A stretch of 9,488 bases of DNA. Origin: Burkholderiales bacterium (GTDB lineage Bacteria; Pseudomonadota; Gammaproteobacteria; Burkholderiales; SG8-39). Position numbers and translations under genes: made by a program. The notes below the pieces were generated by a model that worked only from the letters and a program-made list of their open reading frames with translations, was not told the DNA's origin and did not search any database. Location of the stretch: NCBI GenBank assembly GCA_016649475.1, contig JAENXP010000046.1, positions 1 through 9,488 of the forward strand, written 5' to 3'. Positions 1 to 6,164 of the stretch are shown here, one piece after another (the first letter of the stretch is position 1; every line of letters starts with the position of its first letter).

Positions 1-816
1 CCCGGCGCCTTCAGCTTCCAGTCGGGCCGCGGCTGACCTGACCGCGTTGACGGTTTCCGCCTCGGCGCTCTCCCAATCCGGCACGGGGGCGAGACCTACA
101 CGCGGCGGCGCGCCGGTCCACGGCGGCACTTCGGCCGGCAGCCCGGTTGACAGCACCGAGGCGAGCAAAGCGAGGTCGTCGATATTGCGCGCGAAATGAC
201 CCAGGGTATCGAGTCCGGGCGCGAGCGGCCTGACGCCGCGCATGCTGAAGGCGTCGAAAGTAGGCTTGTAGCCGTAGACACCGCAGTACGAGGCGGGGCG
301 GATGATGGAGCCGCCGGTTTGGGTGCCCAAGGCCAGCGGCACCATGAAATCGGCGACTGCCGCCGCCGAGCCGCTGGAAGAGCCGCCCGGGGTGTGCTCG
401 GGATCATGCGGATTTCGAGTTTGGCCGTAGGGATGGCGAAATGCGAACTCCGTGGTCACGGTCTTGCCCAGAACAATGCCGCCGGCCGCGCGTATCCGCG
501 TTACACAATCGGCATCGGCAGCGGGCCTGTGATTGGCGTAGATCGGTGAGCCGTACGCCGTCGGCATGTCCGCGGTGTCGATAATGTCCTTGATCCCCAC
601 GGGCACGCCATAAAGCGGCGGCCGCGGACCTTTGGCGTCGCACTCGCGCGCCTGTGCGCGTACCGCTTCGGCGTCAAGATAGGTCCAGGCGCGCACTTCC
701 GGCTCGCGCGCCTCGATACGCGCGAGGCAGGCATCGACGAGCTCGGCGACACCGAGCCCGCCCGCGGCAATCAGTTGCGCCGCCTCGCGTGCACCTAGCT
801 TGCTAGGATCCGCCAC
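1..816 (-). CDS. Amidase-signature family amidohydrolase (3' end outside window)
   Basis: The frame is open from a GTG at 816 down to base 1, giving 272 N-terminal residues of a protein that normally has about 450; the C-terminus lies beyond the left edge. The amidase-signature Ser-cisSer-Lys triad is complete: Lys76 in GVPVGIKD, cis-Ser146 in TPGGSSSGSAAA, and nucleophile Ser170 in GTQTGGSIIRPAS. The 24-residue spacing between the two serines is as in malonamidase E2. Such enzymes hydrolyse C-N amide bonds in the cytoplasm; the substrate cannot be read from these residues. The motif set looks more like malonamidase- or allophanate hydrolase-type amidases than GatA. The start is GTG because an in-frame TGA lies at 838-840 with no ATG between; the ribosome site is weak (GGA a few bases upstream). 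It lies 99 bases downstream of lysA on the same strand, so co-transcription is possible. A role in DAP metabolism is speculation. Confidence 0.9.
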   Translation of the reverse strand, partial: MADPSKLGAREAAQLIAAGGLGVAELVDACLARIEAREPEVRAWTYLDAEAVRAQARECDAKGPRPPLYGVPVGIKDIIDTADMPTAYGSPIYANHRPAADADCVTRIRAAGGIVLGKTVTTEFAFRHPYGQTRNPHDPEHTPGGSSSGSAAAVADFMVPLALGTQTGGSIIRPASYCGVYGYKPTFDAFSMRGVRPLAPGLDTLGHFARNIDDLALLASVLSTGLPAEVPPWTGAPPRVGLAPVPDWESAEAETVNAVRSAAARLEAEGAG

Positions 817-915
817 GTCTGTCCGGTACGCAGGGGGTCAGCCGCCATTCCAGGCACCGCGCCGCTGCGCTGACGAGAAGTCGATGAAGGCGGTGGATTT
901 CAACAAATCCGAGGC

Positions 916-2163
916 CTAGAGTTCGGAAAAATCCAGCGTTGCGAAGTAATCGTCCAGGGTTTCCGCGCGCCGAATCTGCGTGACGGAACCGTCTTTCCGC
1001 AACAACAGCTCGGCGGATCGCAGCTTGCCGTTGTATTGAAAGCCCATCGCGGAACCGTGCGCGCCGGCGTCGTGGATGACGAGCAAGTCGCCGGCGTTGA
1101 TTTCCGGGAGCTGCCTGTCTATCGCGAACTTGTCGTTGTTCTCGCACAGCGAACCAACCACGTCGTAAGTGTGGTCCTGGGGTGCGGTCTCCTTTCCAAG
1201 CACCGTGATGTGGTGATACGCACCGTACATGCCGGGCCGCATCAGGTTGGACATGCAGGCATCGACGCCGATGTATTGTTTGTAAGTGTTCTTGTCATGT
1301 ATCGCCTCGGTGACGAGATAGCCATACGGTCCGGTGATACAGCGGCCGTTTTCCATAAAGATTTTCAGCGGATGCAAACCGGCCGGCACCACGATCTCCT
1401 GATACGCCTCCTGGATCCTGCGGCCGACCAAGCCGAGGTCGACCGCCTTCTGGCCGGGGCGGTAGGGAATGCCGATGCCGCCACCGAGGTTGACGAATTC
1501 GATTCGCACGCCCGGATCGCGCGCGAGTTCCACGGCCAGTTCAAACAGCATCTTCGCCGTCTCGACAAAGAACTCCGGATCCAGCTCATTTGACGCCACC
1601 ATGGTGTGCAGCCCGAAACGGCGAACACCCTTTGCCTTCAATTGCCGGTAGCCGTCCACAAGCTGCTCGCGCGTGAAGCCGTACTTCGCTTCCTCGGGCT
1701 TGCCGATGATGACGTTCCCCTCGCGCAGCGGGCCCGGGTTGTAGCGCAGGCAAATCACCTCCGGCAAACCGGCGTGCTGTTCCAGGTAAGGGATGTGGGT
1801 GATGTCATCGAGGTTGATGATCGCACCCAGTTCTTTGGCCTGGATGTATTCTTTCGCAGTAGTCTCGTTCGACGTGAACATGATGTTCTCGCCGCTTATG
1901 CCGACTCGCTCGCACAGCACCAGTTCTGCCAGGCTCGAGCAGTCGCCGCCCAGATTTTCCTGCCTCAGAATCTTCAGCAAGTGCGGATTCGGGGTGGCTT
2001 TGACCGCAAAATACTCCTTGAACGCGCACCACGCGAACGCCTGATTCAGCCTCCGGGCACTGGCGCGGATCGCGGATTCGTCATAAATGTAAAACGGCGT
2101 CGGGTAATTGCGAACGATCTCGCGGATGGTCCGCTCGTCAAAGGGAAGTGGCTTTTCGATCAT
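916..2163 (-). CDS. lysA: Diaminopimelate decarboxylase, divergent subtype
   Basis: This is a fold-type III PLP decarboxylase of 415 residues, a normal length for LysA, which converts meso-DAP to L-lysine and CO2 in the cytoplasm. The PLP-binding Lys55 lies in YFAVKATPNP near the start of the barrel. The glycine-rich phosphate loop is GGGIGIPY (227-234), and the active-site Cys340-Glu341 pair contributed across the dimer is in GSLCENNDKF. Several usual motifs are altered: GLHCHIGS reads GLHTMVAS (184-191), EPGR reads ENGR (271-274), and GAYG reads GAHG (367-370). The CENNDKFAIDR and MGxxYNGKLRSAE wording resembles a LysA subtype that I recall from Clostridia and Bacteroidetes. The ATG at 2163 has AGGGG (2169-2173) 5 bases upstream. 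It is divergent from the murE-dapF-dapL unit, which supports DAP as substrate over ornithine, arginine or carboxynorspermidine, but specificity is inferred. Confidence 0.9.
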   Translation of the reverse strand: MIEKPLPFDERTIREIVRNYPTPFYIYDESAIRASARRLNQAFAWCAFKEYFAVKATPNPHLLKILRQENLGGDCSSLAELVLCERVGISGENIMFTSNETTAKEYIQAKELGAIINLDDITHIPYLEQHAGLPEVICLRYNPGPLREGNVIIGKPEEAKYGFTREQLVDGYRQLKAKGVRRFGLHTMVASNELDPEFFVETAKMLFELAVELARDPGVRIEFVNLGGGIGIPYRPGQKAVDLGLVGRRIQEAYQEIVVPAGLHPLKIFMENGRCITGPYGYLVTEAIHDKNTYKQYIGVDACMSNLMRPGMYGAYHHITVLGKETAPQDHTYDVVGSLCENNDKFAIDRQLPEINAGDLLVIHDAGAHGSAMGFQYNGKLRSAELLLRKDGSVTQIRRAETLDDYFATLDFSEL

Positions 2164-2217
2164 GATGGCCCCTGCGCCGGGGATGCCTTTCTCTGGAAAA
2201 CCGTTTATCGGACGGCG

Positions 2218-2247
2218 ATTCTACCCTGCTACGCCGAACGGTGGCAA
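2218..2247 (-). promoter_or_regulatory. Candidate sigma70 promoter of lysA
   Basis: On the minus strand, TTGCCA (-35, 2242-2247) and TAGAAT (-10, 2218-2223) are separated by 18 bases. Each box matches the consensus at four or five of six positions. Transcription would start near 2211, giving a leader of about 48 bases before the lysA ATG at 2163. This is a consensus match read by eye, with no experimental support. Confidence 0.45.
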
Positions 2248-2254
2248 TTTGCCA
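2242..2254. promoter_or_regulatory. Perfect 6-1-6 dyad of T-N11-A form (possible LysR-type operator)
   Basis: TGGCAA-T-TTGCCA is a perfect 13-bp inverted repeat in the divergent lysA/murE intergenic region. Its left arm coincides with the -35 box of the candidate lysA promoter. The T-N11-A layout with dyad symmetry is the classical binding form of LysR-type regulators, which often sit between divergent genes and control lysA in enterobacteria. No regulator gene is present in this window, so the assignment rests on the sequence shape alone. Confidence 0.35.
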
Positions 2255-2260
2255 TCGCCG

Positions 2261-2268
2261 TGTAAAAT
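2261..2268 (+). promoter_or_regulatory. Possible -10 element of the murE-dapF-dapL operon
   Basis: TGTAAAAT includes TAAAAT (2263-2268), a five-of-six match to the -10 consensus, placed upstream of murE. No good -35 box lies 16-18 bases further upstream; the nearest TTGCCA (2249-2254) is only 8 bases away. Initiation here would fall about 3 bases before the murE ATG, implying an almost leaderless mRNA, and murE has no clear Shine-Dalgarno sequence. This is weak evidence; the promoter may need an activator at the adjacent dyad. Confidence 0.25.
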
Positions 2269-2277
2269 GAAGTCGAC

Positions 2278-3849
2278 ATGAGACTAGACGACCTTTGGGC
2301 GAAGCACGGCGCCGGCACATTGCGGCCGGACTCTGCAGAAACAAAAGACCTGCTCATCTTCGGTGTTACTGACGATTCCAGAGACGTTCGCCACGGTTAC
2401 CTGTTCTGCGCCCTGCCGGGCGCCAGAGAGCAGGGTCTCGCGTTCTGTTCGCAGGCCGCTGCCAAAGGCGCACAGGCCATTGCCGTAGCGGAAGGCACGC
2501 GCGACGAAGATCTGGGCCTGAACGAGTACGAGCGCGCAAAGATCGTAGTCCTGCGAGTCACGGACATTCGAGGATTCTACGCGCGGCTGGCAGCCGATTT
2601 TCATTCCGCCCGTCCAGCCACCATTGCAGCGGTAACCGGCACCAATGGCAAGACGTCCACGGTGTGCTTCCTGCGCGACCTCTGGGACGAGGACGGCCGA
2701 AACGCGCTGAGCCTGGGAACCCTCGGCCTGCAGGCCCGCGGCAAGAGCCACTCCAACCTTGAAGCCGGACTTACCACCTACGACGCCAAAACGTTGCATA
2801 TCATGCTGGGCGAACTGGAGCGTGCGCACGGCGTTACCCATCTTGCGATGGAGGCTTCGAGCCACGCACTCGACCAGCAGCGCCTGGCCGGCATGACTTT
2901 CGACGCCGCAGGCTTTACCAATCTCACCCAGGACCATCTCGACTACCACCAGTCGATGGAGGCCTACCTGCAGGCCAAGATGAGACTCTTCCATGAGCGG
3001 CTCAAAGCGGATGGCGTGGCTGTCATCAATATCCGCGCCGCGTCGGGTATGCAGATCGCATCGGCGATGAGGTCGAGAGGTACTCGGGTCATCTCCTATG
3101 GCGAAGCAGGCAGCGGCGCCGACCTTGCTGTGCTCGAGCGAGTTCCGCATGCGCAGGGACAAACGCTGAAGCTGTCGGTCTTCGGCACCGCATATGAAGT
3201 GCAGGCGCCGGTGGCGGGTGCTTTTCAAGCGGAGAACATTCTATGCGCGCTCGGTTTGGCCCTGGGCACAGACGTGCCGGTCGAGCGTGCGATTGCCGGC
3301 ATCGACCGCCTGGCCAGCGTTCCGGGGCGCCTCGAACTCGCCGCAGTTCTTGCCAATGGCGCGACAGTCTACGTGGACTACGCGCATACACCGGATGCTC
3401 TGGACAACGTGCTACGCAGCGTGCGTCCGCACGTCGGCGCAAAAAACAAGCTCCACGTGCTCTTCGGATGCGGAGGCGACCGCGATGCGGGCAAGCGACC
3501 CATCATGGGCCGCATTGCGGAAGAACGCAGCGATTGCGTGTGGGTGACCGATGACAATCCACGCACCGAAGACCCGGACACCATCCGAAGGCAGGTACTC
3601 TCGGGCGCTGCGGATGCAACTCGCGCAACGGACGCCGGCCCGCGCCGCGAGGCCTTGCAGCTCGCGCTGTCCGCGTTGCGCCCGGGGGACGTCCTTGTCG
3701 TCGCCGGCAAGGGTCATGAAGACTATCAGATCGTGCTTGAACGAGACTCCGGAGGGCTGCCCCTGCAAGACGCTCGGGGACGCCCGATGACGAAGAAGAT
3801 TCCGTTCGCCGACGCCAAAGTCATCCATGAAATCATCGCGTCGATGTAG
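2278..3849 (+). CDS. murE: UDP-MurNAc-L-Ala-D-Glu:meso-diaminopimelate ligase
   Basis: MurE adds meso-DAP to the UDP-MurNAc dipeptide in the cytoplasmic stage of peptidoglycan synthesis, using ATP. At 523 residues it is slightly longer than the usual 480-500. All three Mur ligase domains are present. Key motifs are the P-loop VTGTNGKTST (119-128), MEASSHALDQ (191-200), NLTQDHLDYH (215-224), the likely carbamylated Lys234 in QAKMRLF, VDYAHTPDAL (366-374), GCGGDRDAGKRP (397-408) and GKGHEDYQ (477-484). DDNPR (425-429) is the signature for DAP rather than lysine as third-position amino acid. The ATG at 2278 is the first start after an in-frame TAA at 2263-2265. It heads a plus-strand unit with the dapF-like gene 23 bases downstream. 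It is not next to ftsI, murF or mraY, so it may be a second copy beside a dcw-cluster murE; that cannot be tested here. Confidence 0.95.
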   Translation: MRLDDLWAKHGAGTLRPDSAETKDLLIFGVTDDSRDVRHGYLFCALPGAREQGLAFCSQAAAKGAQAIAVAEGTRDEDLGLNEYERAKIVVLRVTDIRGFYARLAADFHSARPATIAAVTGTNGKTSTVCFLRDLWDEDGRNALSLGTLGLQARGKSHSNLEAGLTTYDAKTLHIMLGELERAHGVTHLAMEASSHALDQQRLAGMTFDAAGFTNLTQDHLDYHQSMEAYLQAKMRLFHERLKADGVAVINIRAASGMQIASAMRSRGTRVISYGEAGSGADLAVLERVPHAQGQTLKLSVFGTAYEVQAPVAGAFQAENILCALGLALGTDVPVERAIAGIDRLASVPGRLELAAVLANGATVYVDYAHTPDALDNVLRSVRPHVGAKNKLHVLFGCGGDRDAGKRPIMGRIAEERSDCVWVTDDNPRTEDPDTIRRQVLSGAADATRATDAGPRREALQLALSALRPGDVLVVAGKGHEDYQIVLERDSGGLPLQDARGRPMTKKIPFADAKVIHEIIASM

Positions 3850-3861
3850 CGCAAGTCCATC

Positions 3862-3869
3862 GGGAAGAG
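3862..3869 (+). promoter_or_regulatory. Ribosome binding site of the dapF-like gene
   Basis: GGGAAGAG lies a few bases before the ATG at 3873, within the 23-base gap after murE. It supports this start. By contrast dapL, 18 bases after dapF, has only AGGGG overlapping the dapF stop codon (4894-4898), 15 bases from its ATG, so dapL may depend on translational coupling. Confidence 0.5.
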
Positions 3870-3872
3870 AAC

Positions 3873-4895
3873 ATGGCCGCATTCTATGACGCTCGTGGCA
3901 ATACCTATTTCGTAGCCTCGCCCGAGGAGATCGGCGGCTACGCCGATATTGCGCGAACTGCTGCTGCAGCTGCCAGGACACGCGAGCGTTGGGCACGACA
4001 GGCCATCGAACGCATTTGCGGCCGCACAAATGTTTCCGGGGGAATCGACACGGACGGCGCCAAGCGGTACCGGTCGGACGGTTTGTTGGTGGGGCCCTTC
4101 CCGGACGAACACGCTTTTGCGTTGTTGATCGTAAACACCGACGGAACGCTGGCGGAGCGCAGCGGCAACGGCTTGACGATCTTCTCGCAATTTCTCGTCG
4201 ACACCGGACAGGTCAGTCGTTCGAAAGCATTCTTATTGCGCGTCTATCACGACACCCCTGAATCCCCCACTGTCGAGGCCAGGATAGAAGCGGGTGAACG
4301 AGAGGGGCAGAAGGGGTTTTGGGTCGACATGGGTGTCCCTGCATACGGACCGTCGGCAGTTGGCGCAGCGCCCGAACACCTGGGGGTTTCCGAGTTCGAC
4401 GGTCGCATCGTTGCGCGTGTGCTCGATCTCGAGAAGATCGAGGCATCGTGGACATGCAGCCAGTTTGTCAACGTCGGGAATCCGCATTGCGTGACTTTCC
4501 TGAAAAGCCCGGACCTGTTGCCTGCGATGGAACAACTCGGATCAGCGAAGTGGATGCCAGGGCTGGGCGCAATTGCCAACAGCACCGGGAGCGAGGGCCT
4601 GCGCGGTGCGGGACGTCCGTGCAAAAACGGAATCAATCTGCAGTGGGCCTGCGTCACCGGGCCTGACAGCATCGATGCGCGGGTATTCGAGCGCGGCGAG
4701 GGGCCGACCTTGTCTTCCGGAACTAGCGCAACGGCCGTTGCGAGCGCCGCACGGAATCTGGGATTACTCGATGCCAAGACCGTCAATGTTAGAATGCCGG
4801 GCGGCGTTGCACCGGTGCGATTCGATGAACGCAATGGGAGCCTCGCGCGAGTGATGCTGTTCGGCGTAGCGCAGCAAGCGAATCCACCAGTTTAG
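3873..4895 (+). CDS. dapF: DapF-family protein (diaminopimelate epimerase fold) with both catalytic cysteines replaced by serine
   Basis: DapF interconverts LL- and meso-DAP without cofactor, using two cysteines as acid and base. Family features are clear: a GN motif near the N-terminus (9-10), VNTDG (87-91), SGNG (97-100), NVGNPHCV (200-207), NGINLQWA (252-259), RVFERGEGPT (270-279) and MPGG (308-311). The usual MCGNGxRC reads RSGNGLTI, putting Ser97 (AGC, 4161-4163) at the first catalytic cysteine. The usual ACGTGA reads SSGTSA, putting Ser282 (TCC, 4716-4718) at the second. No remaining cysteine is in either motif; Cys206 in NPHC is commonly present in true DapF. The protein has 340 residues against about 275, with an Ala/Arg-rich insertion at roughly 25-50. 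The frame is intact and motifs around the lost thiols survive, so this looks like selected change rather than decay. Setting between murE and dapL supports a DAP-related job. It could be an atypical epimerase, a racemase of another substrate, or a non-catalytic DAP-binding protein. Confidence 0.8.
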   Translation: MAAFYDARGNTYFVASPEEIGGYADIARTAAAAARTRERWARQAIERICGRTNVSGGIDTDGAKRYRSDGLLVGPFPDEHAFALLIVNTDGTLAERSGNGLTIFSQFLVDTGQVSRSKAFLLRVYHDTPESPTVEARIEAGEREGQKGFWVDMGVPAYGPSAVGAAPEHLGVSEFDGRIVARVLDLEKIEASWTCSQFVNVGNPHCVTFLKSPDLLPAMEQLGSAKWMPGLGAIANSTGSEGLRGAGRPCKNGINLQWACVTGPDSIDARVFERGEGPTLSSGTSATAVASAARNLGLLDAKTVNVRMPGGVAPVRFDERNGSLARVMLFGVAQQANPPV

Positions 4896-4913
4896 GGGTT
4901 TTGAAAATCGATT

Positions 4914-6143
4914 ATGACCTACATTAACGACCATTATCTCAAGTTGACCGCCGGTTACCTCTTCCCTGAAATCGGCCGGCGGGTAACGGCATTCTGCGAC
5001 GCGAACCCTGCCGCAAACGTCATTCGCCTGGGCATCGGCGACGTCACCGAACCGCTTGCCCCGGCCGTGATTCAGGCGATGCATGCGGCTGTCGATGAAC
5101 TGGCCGAGCGATCGTCGTTCCGCGGCTACGGGCCTGAGCAGGGCTACGATTTTCTGCGCGAGGCCATCGCCGAACACGACTATCAGGCTCGCGGAGCCAA
5201 GGTCGACGCGGACGAGATCTTCGTCTCGGACGGTTCCAAGTGCGATTCGGGGAATATCCTGGATATCTTCGGGGAAGACAACGTCATCGCGGTGGTGGAT
5301 CCGGTCTACCCGGTGTACGTGGATACCAACGTCATGGCCGGGCACACCGGTCCGGCGGATGCCAGCGGCCGCTACGGCGGCCTGGTCTACCTTCCGGTTA
5401 CTGCCGAAAACGATTTCGTACCCGAACTTCCCAAGCAGCGGGTCGACCTGATTTACCTGTGCTATCCCAATAACCCGACTGGCGTGGTTGCCACCAAGGA
5501 AATGCTGAAGCGTTGGGTCGAATACGCGCAGCAGAACGGTTCGATAATTTTGTATGACGCCGCCTATGAAGCGTTCATCACCGACCCGGCCATTCCGCAC
5601 TCGATCTATGAAATCGACGGAGCCAGGGAAGTTGCGATCGAGTTCCGCAGTTTCAGCAAGACGGCCGGCTTCACCGGCGTGCGCTGCGCCTTCACGGTGA
5701 TTCCGAAAGACCTCAAGGGAAAGACGCGCGACGGCCGTGAAGTCCCGATTCATCCGCTCTGGAATCGACGGCACTGCACCAAATTCAATGGTGTCTCCTA
5801 TCCCGTGCAACGGGGCGCCGCTGCGATTTACTCGCCGGAAGGCAGGCAGCAGGTGCGCGAAACCATAGCGTTCTACCTTGCCAACGCCAAGCTGGTGCGT
5901 GAAGCGCTGACGAAACTGGGAATACAGGTGTACGGCGGGGTGAACGCACCTTACGTGTGGCTGAAGACTCCCGGCAAATTGAGCAGTTGGGACTTTTTCG
6001 ACAAGCTGCTGCAGGAAGCCCATTTGGTGGGAACGCCCGGGAGCGGCTTTGGCGCCTGCGGGGAGGGCTATTTCCGTCTGAGTGCCTTCAACAGCCGTGC
6101 CAATGTTGAAGAAGCAGTACGGCGTTTCGCGAAAATCATGTAG
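4914..6143 (+). CDS. dapL: LL-diaminopimelate aminotransferase
   Basis: DapL is a PLP fold-type I (class I/II) aminotransferase that makes LL-DAP from tetrahydrodipicolinate with glutamate as amino donor, bypassing the DapD/DapC/DapE acylated route. The 409-residue length is typical. The start [21 protein letters not shown] is a hallmark of the family and confirms the ATG at 4914, which follows an in-frame TGA at 4902-4904. Visible active-site features are [10 protein letters not shown] (69-78), [10 protein letters not shown] (105-114), YPNNPTG (184-190), Asp215 in ILYDAAYEA which pairs with the pyridine nitrogen, the Schiff-base Lys249 in [12 protein letters not shown], and the carboxylate-binding Arg388 in EGYFRLSAF. 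It is the third gene of the plus-strand unit, 18 bases after dapF, and ends 21 bases from the convergent uup. No hairpin followed by a T-run is seen in that gap (6144-6164). Confidence 0.96.
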   Translation: MTYINDHYLKLTAGYLFPEIGRRVTAFCDANPAANVIRLGIGDVTEPLAPAVIQAMHAAVDELAERSSFRGYGPEQGYDFLREAIAEHDYQARGAKVDADEIFVSDGSKCDSGNILDIFGEDNVIAVVDPVYPVYVDTNVMAGHTGPADASGRYGGLVYLPVTAENDFVPELPKQRVDLIYLCYPNNPTGVVATKEMLKRWVEYAQQNGSIILYDAAYEAFITDPAIPHSIYEIDGAREVAIEFRSFSKTAGFTGVRCAFTVIPKDLKGKTRDGREVPIHPLWNRRHCTKFNGVSYPVQRGAAAIYSPEGRQQVRETIAFYLANAKLVREALTKLGIQVYGGVNAPYVWLKTPGKLSSWDFFDKLLQEAHLVGTPGSGFGACGEGYFRLSAFNSRANVEEAVRRFAKIM

Positions 6144-6164
6144 GGACAGGACCGGCCGCGCGGC

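Noticed and set aside
895..910. Inverted repeat GGATTT-CAAC-AAATCC just downstream of lysA
   Set aside because: A perfect 6-bp stem with a 4-base loop, but half A-T and with no following T-run on the lysA strand, so it is not a credible intrinsic terminator.
838..915. 25-codon in-frame open stretch after the lysA stop, before the amidase start
   Set aside because: It could suggest a read-through extension or a gene remnant, but it has no start codon and no recognisable homology, and LysA already ends at a normal length.
2284..3228. 314-codon minus-strand open frame antisense to murE
   Set aside because: The translation resembles no protein family, and it is covered by the intact murE frame on the other strand.
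4764..6023. 419-codon minus-strand open frame antisense to dapL
   Set aside because: No recognisable domain. It is a mirror of the strongly coding dapL frame in GC-rich DNA, and dapL has full family motifs.
6144..6164. Possible bidirectional terminator between the convergent dapL and uup
   Set aside because: The 21-base gap is GC-rich with only a short self-complementary core and no T-tract on either strand.
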